Positions 1 through 6,332 of a DNA stretch of 7,003 bases are shown here, in pieces. The translations under genes were made by a program, and so were the position numbers. Source of the stretch: Saprospiraceae bacterium. GTDB lineage: Bacteria > Bacteroidota > Bacteroidia > Chitinophagales > Saprospiraceae. Under the pieces are notes generated by a model. The model searched no databases. It had not been told where the DNA came from and worked only from the letters and a program-made list of their open reading frames with translations. The stretch is from assembly GCA_020628755.1 (NCBI GenBank), contig JAHDEQ010000149.1, forward strand, positions 3,955 through 10,957. Direction: 5' to 3'. Position 1 is the first letter of the stretch. Every line of letters begins with the position of its first letter.

Positions 1-2062
1 AGTTATACGAATCTATGGTATCTATTCCATTCAAAATAGTTATGTTACCTTCATCATTATTAAAACTTGGTATATCCTGAAAAACCAGCGCATCAGGATT
101 TTTCACATAATACTCGTTCAAAATATTGGTCACATCTTCCGTAAAAACCACAAAAGAGTCAGGCATCAGAATATAGTCATTATCAATTGTAGTGCTTTGC
201 ATATTTTGCGAGTTGCTCATTTCAAGTCCTTTGAGATTAAGCACCTTATCGGAGCGATTGAACAACTCCACAAAATCAGATCCACCTGTTCGAGGGTTAA
301 AAAGTATTTCATTGATGGCAACATCAAATTTACTAGCCATTTCGGGTAGCAAAAATGTAGCGGTCAGTACATCATTCGAGTTGCCCAAACAGTCAGCAAC
401 ATTTGACACTTCTACAGTATATACCACGCCTACTTGAAGTTCTTCATTCAATGCGAGTACAACGTCCGTATTGGAAATTGCAGCATCATTAATTGAAATA
501 CCATTATCTATACTAAAAGATATATTATCAGTCGCTAAGTTTTCACTAAAAACAAGACGCACTTGATTACTGCTGGTCGCAAAGGCAGAAACTATACTGG
601 GCGCAGTATCGTCAGGCGTTATGTTGAGTATGGAATTTACTTTTCCAGGTGTACCGCCTCCAAGGTCATTAGAAGCATTCCAGTTATTACGACCCAAACA
701 AGGGCTTTCTGGATTAATCAATTCATATGACCAGCCTCCTTGTTGCTTTTCTTCATCCGAAATCCAACTTGGAGAATAGGAAAGTACAGCATTGATAACA
801 ACACCATCTGGATTTTGTAAAATAATATCATCGCCCCCATCATTTAAGGCAGGCAAAGCAATACCAATGGCATCTCCAAATATTTGGTACAAGGCAACAT
901 CACTCGTATTGCAAATAATCACATAAGCATCAGGTTGTAAAATAAAAGAAGGCAAGGGTACAAAATTTTCAGTGGCATCGGCGATGCCGAAGCCTGCCAG
1001 ATCAAAGGTTTTGCTAGAGCGATTGTACAATTCCACAAATTCGCCATCAGGCAAACCAATTTGAGGCGATTTATCAGGAAAAAATTCGTTGATGATAATA
1101 TCAAAAGGTTCGGCCGTTCCCAAATCAAAATAGGTAAAAGAGGCAAGTCCATCATTTAAAATATTAGCATTGGTATCACTAATATTATTGGCAACAATCT
1201 GATAAGTTTGATTATTGACCAAATTGTCATTCAATACCAAATGTACCAAACTAGGATTATCTATATCCAATTCGGCACTTAGCACTGTGAGACCATTATC
1301 GATAGCAAAATTTCCAGCTATCACACTCGCCGCATCCAAAGGTTCATCAAAAACCAAATCTACTTCCATCGAAGAAATGGGAGTAGCACTCAATAATTGA
1401 GGCGCAGCTGTATCAACAAACAGTGGCTCTACCAAAAAATCATCAAAATAAAAATCTTCACGCCTTCCCGAAGTATAAGTACACACCAGTCCCATAAAAC
1501 TACCCATAGTGTGCGTATTATCATTTGCTGTTCCTTGAAGCACAAAGTCATCACCATCCGAGTAGTCTGCCCACAACTCCCAATTGCCTGCATTGTCTCG
1601 TCTTACCTGCACCCTAGCCTCCGCAGGGTCAAAACCCAAAGCACTCTCCTCGCCGCTAATCAAAAGGGTTTCCTCTGTACCCGTTTGCTTGTACAACTCC
1701 AGAGCATCAACCGTCCCTGTGACACCGCCCACTCTTACAAAATAACCATTTAAGGCACCTGCCAAATCACTGCTATTGGATTGCAAATACACTTTGGCAA
1801 AATTATTAGACGAAGGAGCCAACTCCAATCGGACATAAAACTCCCAATTGGTGCTATCCGCAGTCAATACATTAGTATAGAGTTGACTAAGACCTCCATT
1901 TTCATCACCATTCAGGTTAAGCTCTCCATTTTCTACTTCAAAGAAATTAGTATCTCCGAGCCAAGCTGGAGCATTTATAAAATCACCATCCGAAAAATTA
2001 TCCGAAAATTGTCCAAATAGGACAAAAGGTAAGCTACAAAAAATGAGTAGTAGATTTTTCAT
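1..2062 (-). CDS. Secreted multidomain protein with two lamin-tail domains and Ig-like domains (C-terminus outside window)
   Basis: The minus strand is open from the ATG at 2062 down to base 1 without a stop: 687 codons, cut by the window edge. Residues 1-18 (MKNLLLIFCSLPFVLFGQ) form a signal peptide. Residues about 19-216 start FSDNFSDGDF, are rich in beta-type sequence, and resemble the concanavalin/LamG-like N-terminal region of Bacteroidota surface proteins. An Ig-like (SbsA-type) domain follows at about 217-317, starting DTAAPQLLSA with a VDLVFDEPLD core. A lamin-tail domain follows at about 320-476, with INEFFPD, GEFVELYNRS and a closing GGGTPGKVN. A second Ig-like domain lies at about 483-573 (DDTAPSIVSA, VRLVFSENL), and a second lamin-tail domain begins at about 579 (INEILFNP, DFVELFNRS). 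In this family such proteins are exported and often end in a type IX secretion sorting domain; that end is not visible here. The function is unknown; a surface, adhesion or nucleic-acid-associated role is inference only. The fold names are pattern-based, but frame and start are solid. Confidence 0.88.
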   Translation of the reverse strand, partial: MKNLLLIFCSLPFVLFGQFSDNFSDGDFINAPAWLGDTNFFEVENGELNLNGDENGGLSQLYTNVLTADSTNWEFYVRLELAPSSNNFAKVYLQSNSSDLAGALNGYFVRVGGVTGTVDALELYKQTGTEETLLISGEESALGFDPAEARVQVRRDNAGNWELWADYSDGDDFVLQGTANDNTHTMGSFMGLVCTYTSGRREDFYFDDFLVEPLFVDTAAPQLLSATPISSMEVDLVFDEPLDAASVIAGNFAIDNGLTVLSAELDIDNPSLVHLVLNDNLVNNQTYQIVANNISDTNANILNDGLASFTYFDLGTAEPFDIIINEFFPDKSPQIGLPDGEFVELYNRSSKTFDLAGFGIADATENFVPLPSFILQPDAYVIICNTSDVALYQIFGDAIGIALPALNDGGDDIILQNPDGVVINAVLSYSPSWISDEEKQQGGWSYELINPESPCLGRNNWNASNDLGGGTPGKVNSILNITPDDTAPSIVSAFATSSNQVRLVFSENLATDNISFSIDNGISINDAAISNTDVVLALNEELQVGVVYTVEVSNVADCLGNSNDVLTATFLLPEMASKFDVAINEILFNPRTGGSDFVELFNRSDKVLNLKGLEMSNSQNMQSTTIDNDYILMPDSFVVFTEDVTNILNEYYVKNPDALVFQDIPSFNNDEGNITILNGIDTIDSYN

Positions 2063-2089
2063 GCGTTTATTTTGACAAAAAAAGAATTT

Positions 2090-2123
2090 CAAATTTAGGC
2101 AAAAAAATGGAATGATTTGTAAA
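2090..2123 (-). promoter_or_regulatory. Candidate promoter of the lamin-tail gene
   Basis: Read on the minus strand, 2097-2090 is TAAATTTG, an exact match to the Bacteroidota -7 consensus TAnnTTTG. Transcription would start about 20-25 nt upstream of the ATG at 2062. The -33 partner is poor: TTTA at 2123-2120, with 22 nt spacing, instead of TTTG. The position is sensible, but the single good box in AT-rich DNA keeps confidence low. Confidence 0.4.
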
Positions 2124-2159
2124 CCTCCAAATCCTTTTCATCCGAATAGGCCTATACAA

Positions 2160-2192
2160 TTTGACAATATACCCTAAATGCACCTATCTTTG
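2160..2192 (+). promoter_or_regulatory. Bacteroidota-type promoter of asd
   Basis: TTTG at 2160-2163 and TATCTTTG at 2185-2192 match the Bacteroidota sigma-A consensus (TTTG, 19-21 nt, TAnnTTTG) with 21 nt spacing. The predicted start of transcription is near 2198, giving an asd leader of about 105 nt. It points away from the divergent lamin-tail gene, as expected for two separately transcribed genes. Confidence 0.75.
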
Positions 2193-2219
2193 TGTTTCGT
2201 TTGTGTTAATTGTGCAATA

Positions 2220-2243
2220 ACTTTCTTTTTATGAAAAGAAAGT
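2220..2243 (+). promoter_or_regulatory. Perfect hairpin with a four-codon mini-ORF in the asd leader
   Basis: ACTTTCTTTT (2220-2229) and AAAAGAAAGT (2234-2243) are exact reverse complements around the 4-nt loop TATG, forming a 10-bp but AT-rich stem inside the predicted asd 5' leader. The ATG in the loop (2231-2233) opens a mini-ORF, MKRK, that ends at TAG 2243-2245. No U-run follows, so this is not an intrinsic terminator. A role in translation or mRNA stability is possible but unproven. It is not a recognised lysine riboswitch, which is far larger. Confidence 0.35.
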
Positions 2244-2302
2244 AGAAACAACTCTACACACAAAACGTATGCAACAAATTACAATGCTAAAATTTTAAAA
2301 TT

Positions 2303-3313
2303 ATGAAAGTCGCTGTTGTAGGTGTTACAGGTTTAGTTGGTACAGTAATGTGCCAAGTATTAGAAGAAAGAAATTTTCCAGTATCCGAATTTCTGCCCGT
2401 TGCCTCAGCCCGTTCAGTTGGCAAAAAAATAACGTTCAAAGGTAAACAACATACCGTAATTAGTATGGAAGATGCTGTTAACGCAGCACCTGACATTGCC
2501 ATATTTTCGGCGGGAGGTGGTGTTTCTAAAGAGTGGGCACCTCATTTTGCAGCCGTAGGCACAACAGTAGTGGACAATTCTTCGGCTTGGAGAATGGACC
2601 CTAGCAAAAAATTAGTTGTACCTGAAATCAATGCTTCTAGCCTTACGGCAGAAGATAAAATCATTGCCAACCCCAATTGCTCAACCATTCAAATGGTTGT
2701 GGCATTAGCTCCACTGCATCAAGCATATGGAGTTAAAAGATTGGTCATTTCAACCTATCAATCTTTTACGGGTACAGGTGTAAAAGCTGTAAACCAATAC
2801 GAAACCGAGCGAGATGGTAAAACAATGAATGCCGATGAAATGGCTTATCATTACCCAATTTTTGAAAATTGCTTACCACATTGCGATATTTTCTTAGAAA
2901 ACGACTACACTAAGGAAGAAATGAAGTTGGTGCATGAAACTCGAAAAATTCTAAATGACCAAAGTTTAGCCATCACAGCAACTGCAGTACGTGTACCTGT
3001 ACACGGTGGCCACTCTGAGTCAGTCAACGCAGAATTTCATAACCACTTTGAAATAAATGAAGCCAAGCAGTTGCTTCAAGAAGCAGACGGCGTTGTGGTG
3101 CAGGATGATTTGAAAAATAATAAATATCCAATGCCACATTATGCTAAAAATAAAGATGACGTTTTTGTAGGCAGAATACGCCGTGACGAATCTATTGAAA
3201 ATGGCCTAAACCTTTGGATAGTTTCAGATAATCTTCGTAAAGGAGCTGCTACCAATGCTGTTCAAATTGCTGAATACTTGGTGGCACATAATTTGGTTGG
3301 AGTAGCAGTCTAG
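2303..3313 (+). CDS. asd: Aspartate-semialdehyde dehydrogenase
   Basis: Asd catalyses NADPH-dependent reduction of L-aspartyl-4-phosphate to L-aspartate-4-semialdehyde. This is the branch-point step to lysine and diaminopimelate, threonine, methionine and isoleucine, and it takes place in the cytoplasm. The 336-residue product has the usual length of the short bacterial form. The N-terminal Rossmann motif GVTGLVG lies at residues 7-13. FSAGGGVS (68-75) and DNSSAWRMD (91-99) are family signatures. The catalytic cysteine is C126 in NPNCSTIQ, and the catalytic histidine is most likely H237 in VPVHGGHSE. STYQSFTGTG (150-159) and the C-terminal DNLRKGAATNAVQIAE (309-324) are further conserved blocks. 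The ATG at 2303 gives a start directly at the first Rossmann strand, with an A/T-rich stretch and no Shine-Dalgarno before it. The gene has its own promoter and a downstream hairpin, so it appears monocistronic. Residue 228 is Ala, where the family signature usually has Cys two residues before the conserved Arg; this is probably neutral. Confidence 0.97.
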   Translation: MKVAVVGVTGLVGTVMCQVLEERNFPVSEFLPVASARSVGKKITFKGKQHTVISMEDAVNAAPDIAIFSAGGGVSKEWAPHFAAVGTTVVDNSSAWRMDPSKKLVVPEINASSLTAEDKIIANPNCSTIQMVVALAPLHQAYGVKRLVISTYQSFTGTGVKAVNQYETERDGKTMNADEMAYHYPIFENCLPHCDIFLENDYTKEEMKLVHETRKILNDQSLAITATAVRVPVHGGHSESVNAEFHNHFEINEAKQLLQEADGVVVQDDLKNNKYPMPHYAKNKDDVFVGRIRRDESIENGLNLWIVSDNLRKGAATNAVQIAEYLVAHNLVGVAV

Positions 3314-3353
3314 GTTTTGTGAGCATAATGAACGCTTTATTCCTAAGCAGACC

Positions 3354-3399
3354 ATATCGCAGTTTTCAACTGCGATATAGAAGTTGATGCTATTTTTTT
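3354..3399 (+). terminator. Probable terminator hairpin after asd
   Basis: ATATCGCAGTT (3354-3364) and AACTGCGATAT (3368-3378) form a perfect 11-bp stem with a 3-nt loop TTC, 40 nt past the asd stop codon. A run of seven T residues (3393-3399) follows, but only 14 nt after the stem, so it is not a classical terminator. It may also act as a 3'-end stabilising hairpin. Confidence 0.5.
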
Positions 3400-3445
3400 G
3401 ATAAGTACAGTTTAGATTTTAACAGCATCTATCCTCTAAAATCAT

Positions 3446-3453
3446 TATATTTG
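3446..3453 (+). promoter_or_regulatory. Promoter-like -7 box upstream of the coiled-coil gene
   Basis: TATATTTG followed by CA matches the Bacteroidota -7 consensus TAnnTTTG exactly. No clear TTTG lies 19-21 nt upstream; the nearest candidates are T-rich (TTTA around 3418-3421). If used, transcription would start near 3460 and give the coiled-coil gene a leader of about 265 nt, or produce a separate small transcript. The box overlaps a small 6-bp hairpin, ATTTGC/GCAAAT (3449-3463). Confidence 0.35.
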
Positions 3454-3556
3454 CAGAGCAAATCTGTTTTTTAGGCTCGTTTTTTGCCACATAAAAACCA
3501 CGAAAACGCTATAGAAGCTGATATTCCTACACCTTAATAGAGAATTATTAAAACAA

Positions 3557-3616
3557 AACTTGCCTCTACTACGTAGAAAGATGCGCATATCTTTTGGCAC
3601 AAAAAAAAGGCAAGTT
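3557..3616. repeat. Nested inverted-repeat element, possible structured RNA
   Basis: An outer 9-bp perfect pair, AACTTGCCT (3557-3565) and AGGCAAGTT (3608-3616), encloses a second 6-bp pair, AAAGAT (3577-3582) and ATCTTT (3589-3594), and an 8-bp palindrome CTACGTAG (3569-3576). The arrangement is compatible with a folded RNA in the leader of the coiled-coil gene. It does not match any riboswitch I recognise. With only 60 bp and no target-site duplication visible, I do not call it a mobile element. Confidence 0.35.
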
Positions 3617-3725
3617 AATAGCTTAATTTGCAATAAGTCATTACTTATCTTTTTAAAGAAAAAAATCTACATACTTTATTAATAGAAAAAATTATTTGAT
3701 TAACCGATAAACGTACGTTGTAATT

Positions 3726-5141
3726 ATGAAGACGAAACTTGTTCTATGGGGAACAAACGCACAGGATGAAAAAATACTGATTGCGATGGAACTCAAAGCA
3801 AAAGAAAATAAAGTAAATATCTTTACTTTTCCTGAAGCGATTGCTACCGAAGAATTTTCTCAACAACTGATGCAAGACTGGCGCAACAATACCGAAGTTG
3901 CTTTTCCAGAAGGTCATCAAGTTATCGAAAGAGAACTCACTATTTCCGAAAGTCTATTGCCCGAGGATATACGTGTTGAACGCACCGATGTGGTCAACCG
4001 AGCACAAACCGAGTGGCATTTTATAGTTCTTTCTTCCAAACTCAATGAGGTTTATGAAAATGAACTAGGAGAACTCAAAGAAAAAGTTGACCAACTTACT
4101 TCTTATAGTTCCGATGTATGGGAAGAACTCAAAGGCTTTTGGACAAAAGTCCAAGGACAAGTTCGAGAACGCAATTTATTCAAAGATCACGCAAATTCTT
4201 TGCGTGATAATACCAATACCTTATTCGACCAACTCAAGCAACTTAGAGCGGCTTTAGATGCTGAATTTCAAACCGTTTCTCAAAATGCATATGATGGTTT
4301 TATAAGTACTATTGACGATATTGAACATCGTGTTAATAATGGTCAAGGCAAATTATCTGCAATCTTTGATGAACTCAAAGAATTGCAACGCAATTTTAGA
4401 GAATCCAAACTTACCCGTGAGCACCGTTCAAATGTGTGGGAAAAATTGGATGCAACGTTCAAATTTGTCAAGCAAAAACGTTTTGGTGACAATGCCAACA
4501 ACGAAAGCTCTGCTCTTGATCGACTCAAACGTCGTTACGATGGCCTTATCAATGCTATTGATAAAATGCAAAAATCTATTGACCGTGACAAAGGTGATTT
4601 GGATTTTCAAGATCACAAAATTGCTACAACAGACGGCCAGTTAGAATCTCAAATTCGTCAAGCAAAAATCAAAATGATCGAAGAGCGCATTCGTTCCAAA
4701 GAAGAAAAATTGGCGGAAATGCATAAAACCAAGACTGAATTGGAACAACGTCTTGAAGGTCTGCGACAAAAAGAAGCAAAACGTCAAGAACGTGCAGAGG
4801 TTGAAAAAGCTCGAAAAGCTGCTAAAGAAAAAATTGCAGAAAAAATTAAGAAAGACGAAGCTGCTCGATTAGCCGATACCAAAAATGTAGAAAAATTAGA
4901 AAAAGCTGCTGAAGCAATTGGCACTAAAAAAGTAGCCGAGGTTGCAGCACCTGTAGTCGCTGCTGCTGCTGTTGTAACTGGAGCGAAAGAAGTTGTAGAA
5001 ACAGTAGTTGCTACCGAAACTGTTGCGAAAGAAACTTCTACGAGCGAGCTCATTGCCAATGCAGTAGATACAGCAGTAGGAGTAAGCGAAAAATCTAATG
5101 GTGAGGCAACTGCCGAAACTGCAAGTTCCGAAGAAGAATAA
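3726..5141 (+). CDS. Coiled-coil protein of unknown function with Ala/Val-rich tail
   Basis: The 471-residue product has no signal peptide or membrane segment, so it is probably cytoplasmic. Residues 1-110 look like a mixed alpha/beta domain (MKTKLVLWGTNAQDEKILIA at the start). Residues about 112-255 are helical and contain two related blocks: one around VWEELKGFW (131-139), the other IFDELKELQRNF then NVWEKLDATF and VKQKRFG (213-254). The W/F, LK and RFG pattern recalls DUF349-type helical repeats, but I cannot confirm membership. Residues about 262-398 are charged and heptad-like, a long coiled coil very rich in Lys and Glu (for example EERIRSKEEKLAEMHKTK). Residues about 403-471 are a low-complexity tail rich in Ala, Val and Thr, ending SSEEE, and probably disordered. 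The ATG at 3726 is the first in frame, with no Shine-Dalgarno. A strong terminator follows, so it seems to be transcribed alone. Function is not known; a scaffold or structural role is inference. Confidence 0.85.
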   Translation: MKTKLVLWGTNAQDEKILIAMELKAKENKVNIFTFPEAIATEEFSQQLMQDWRNNTEVAFPEGHQVIERELTISESLLPEDIRVERTDVVNRAQTEWHFIVLSSKLNEVYENELGELKEKVDQLTSYSSDVWEELKGFWTKVQGQVRERNLFKDHANSLRDNTNTLFDQLKQLRAALDAEFQTVSQNAYDGFISTIDDIEHRVNNGQGKLSAIFDELKELQRNFRESKLTREHRSNVWEKLDATFKFVKQKRFGDNANNESSALDRLKRRYDGLINAIDKMQKSIDRDKGDLDFQDHKIATTDGQLESQIRQAKIKMIEERIRSKEEKLAEMHKTKTELEQRLEGLRQKEAKRQERAEVEKARKAAKEKIAEKIKKDEAARLADTKNVEKLEKAAEAIGTKKVAEVAAPVVAAAAVVTGAKEVVETVVATETVAKETSTSELIANAVDTAVGVSEKSNGEATAETASSEEE

Positions 5142-5165
5142 ATACATTAGACATCAAAATATTTT

Positions 5166-5205
5166 AAAGCCCTTGATTTGAATAAATCAAGGGCTTTTCC
5201 TTTTT
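5166..5205 (+). terminator. Strong intrinsic terminator of the coiled-coil gene
   Basis: AAAGCCCTTGATTT (5166-5179) and AAATCAAGGGCTTT (5184-5197) form a perfect 14-bp stem with the 4-nt loop GAAT, starting 24 nt after the stop codon at 5141. A T-rich tract runs on to 5205 (TTTT, CC, TTTTT). This is the clearest terminator in the left part of the window and separates the coiled-coil gene from the oxygenase gene. Confidence 0.9.
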
Positions 5206-5232
5206 AGAGCAATCCGAATTTCATTAACTTTG
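5203..5232 (+). promoter_or_regulatory. Candidate promoter of the oxygenase gene
   Basis: TAACTTTG (5225-5232) is an exact TAnnTTTG box, 33 nt before the ATG at 5266. The upstream partner is TTTA (5203-5206) with 18 nt spacing, one mismatch from TTTG. It begins within the T-tract of the preceding terminator, a compact end-to-start arrangement. Predicted leader is about 25-30 nt. Confidence 0.6.
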
Positions 5233-5265
5233 CCTGCATTTCATAATCTTTAAATTCATAGTAAG

Positions 5266-6219
5266 ATGTCAAAGAGAACTATACCTGTTGTAGATTTGTC
5301 GCAATTTGTTAATGGCACAGCAGAACAGCGCAGTCATTTTGTTCGGGACTTGGGCAAAGCTTTTCACGAAATTGGTTTTGTTGGAGTGGTCAATCATGGT
5401 ATTCCCAAAGAACTAATTGATGGATTTTATCAATCTTCTAAATCCTTTTTTGGCCTTCCTGTTGATACCAAACGCCAATACGAAGTACCTGGCTTAGCAG
5501 GTCAACGTGGCTATACTTCATTTGGTAAAGAACACGCCAAGCAATCTAAAGTAGCCGACTTGAAGGAATTTTTTCAAATTGGTCAAGAAGTAGAAGACGG
5601 CGATAGTATAAAAGCCGATTATCCTGACAATGTAAAAGTTACCGAAAAACCTGAATTTACTCAGCAAGGACGTGATTTGTACAAAGCCTTTGAAAAAGCA
5701 GGTGCGCAATTGCTCAAAGCAATTGCCATTTACTTGGAGTTGGGTGAAGATTATTTTGATAAAAAAATTCACAACGGAAATAGCATTCTCCGAGCCATCC
5801 ACTACCCTCCTATCACGCAAGAACCAGCCTCTGCTATTCGTGCCGAACAGCACGAAGACATTAACTTAATTACACTCTTGGTAGGTGCTTCGGCTGGTGG
5901 ATTACAATTGTTAAACAAAGAAGATGAATGGATGGCCATCATGCCCGAAGAGGACGAAATCGTTATCAACGTGGGCGATATGCTCCAACGCTTGACCAAC
6001 AACTACCTCAAATCTACTACACACCGAGTCGTCAATCCGCCTCGTGAAATGTGGCATTTGCCTCGTTTGTCTATACCATTCTTCTTGCACCCTCGCATGA
6101 GTATGGATTTGACTTGCTTGGACAAATGTGTTTCTGAGGAGAATCCTTTGGCCTACGAACCTATTACTGCTGGTGGTTATTTAGATGAACGCCTAAGAGA
6201 AATTGGGCTCAAAAAATAG
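5266..6219 (+). CDS. 2-oxoglutarate/Fe(II)-dependent oxygenase, isopenicillin N synthase-like
   Basis: The 317-residue protein has the two-part layout of this superfamily. The N-terminal DIOX_N region at about 5-120 carries IPVVDLSQF (6-14) and the typical GFVGVVNHGIP (37-47). The C-terminal oxygenase jelly roll lies at about 170-275. The iron-binding triad is visible: H196 and D198 in QHEDINLITLL, and H253 in STTHRVVNPP. The 2-oxoglutarate-binding R-x-S is R267-L-S269 in PRLSIPFFLHP. All key residues are present, so it should be active. Members oxidise small molecules (hydroxylation, desaturation, ring closure) using 2-oxoglutarate and O2; isopenicillin N synthase itself uses no 2-oxoglutarate. 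The HEDINL variant of the iron site occurs in uncharacterised bacterial members, and the substrate cannot be told from sequence. No antibiotic-biosynthesis genes are nearby, so a beta-lactam role is not supported. The ATG at 5266 lies directly before the first conserved strand. Confidence 0.92.
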   Translation: MSKRTIPVVDLSQFVNGTAEQRSHFVRDLGKAFHEIGFVGVVNHGIPKELIDGFYQSSKSFFGLPVDTKRQYEVPGLAGQRGYTSFGKEHAKQSKVADLKEFFQIGQEVEDGDSIKADYPDNVKVTEKPEFTQQGRDLYKAFEKAGAQLLKAIAIYLELGEDYFDKKIHNGNSILRAIHYPPITQEPASAIRAEQHEDINLITLLVGASAGGLQLLNKEDEWMAIMPEEDEIVINVGDMLQRLTNNYLKSTTHRVVNPPREMWHLPRLSIPFFLHPRMSMDLTCLDKCVSEENPLAYEPITAGGYLDERLREIGLKK

Positions 6220-6284
6220 TATATACTTACTAAATATTTCGCAATAATCAATTAATGCAGATTAAAGTATTGCAAGGTTAATTT

Positions 6285-6296
6285 TTTGTAAACTTT
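6285..6296 (+). repeat. Direct repeat copy 1, TTTGTAAACTTT
   Basis: The 12-mer TTTGTAAACTTT occurs here, abutting the -33 box of the candidate sRNA promoter, and again exactly at 6592-6603 in the tatA upstream region. The first nine bases also occur at 2116-2124. It may be a shared regulator site or chance in AT-rich DNA. Confidence 0.3.
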
Positions 6297-6327
6297 TTGA
6301 CTTTAATGCTAGATTTTTATAACTTTG
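6296..6327 (+). promoter_or_regulatory. Near-ideal promoter of the candidate small RNA
   Basis: TTTG at 6296-6299 and TAACTTTG at 6320-6327, spaced by 20 nt, match both Bacteroidota promoter boxes exactly. With the asd promoter it is one of the two best matches in the window, yet no protein gene follows closely. Predicted transcription start is about 6333. Confidence 0.72.
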
Positions 6328-6332
6328 GTATA

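Larger units (their letters stand above)
3314..3725. other. 412-nt intergenic region without a convincing gene
   Basis: No open frame here has protein-like composition. The longest, a 62-codon minus-strand frame at 3633-3445, is low-complexity, has no recognisable motif and crosses a promoter-like box and an inverted repeat. The stretch contains the post-asd hairpin (3354-3378), a TATATTTG box (3446-3453), a nested inverted-repeat element (3557-3616) and a 10-bp palindrome AACGTACGTT (3710-3719) just 6 nt before the next start codon. It also has an imperfect direct repeat, TATAGAAG(T/C)TGAT, at 3376-3388 and 3510-3522. It could be a long 5' leader, an unrecognised small RNA, or decayed sequence. 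Confidence 0.5.

Noticed and set aside
919..1155. 78-codon minus-strand frame inside the lamin-tail gene
   Set aside because: It is an out-of-frame shadow of the long minus-strand coding region, which carries clear domain motifs.
192..2020. Several plus-strand frames of 61-118 codons opposite the lamin-tail gene
   Set aside because: All lie antisense to a continuous 687-codon frame with signal peptide and repeated domains; their products are Ser/Thr/Ile-rich with no motifs.
3483..3510. CCACATAAAAACCACGAAAACGC, reminiscent of short CCACGAAAA-type repeats
   Set aside because: Only two imperfect units; not enough to call a repeat array.
3557..3616. Inverted repeats read as a miniature mobile element
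   Set aside because: Only 60 bp, 9-bp arms, no target-site duplication and no second copy in the window.
3445..3633. 62-codon minus-strand open frame between asd and the coiled-coil gene
   Set aside because: Low-complexity Phe/Lys/Arg-rich product with no motif; it overlaps inverted repeats and a promoter-like box, and nothing suggests translation.
4784..5147. Minus-strand frames antisense to the Ala/Val-rich tail of the coiled-coil protein
   Set aside because: Repetitive Ser/Ala/Phe-rich products are the expected reverse reading of GCT/GTA-rich codons.
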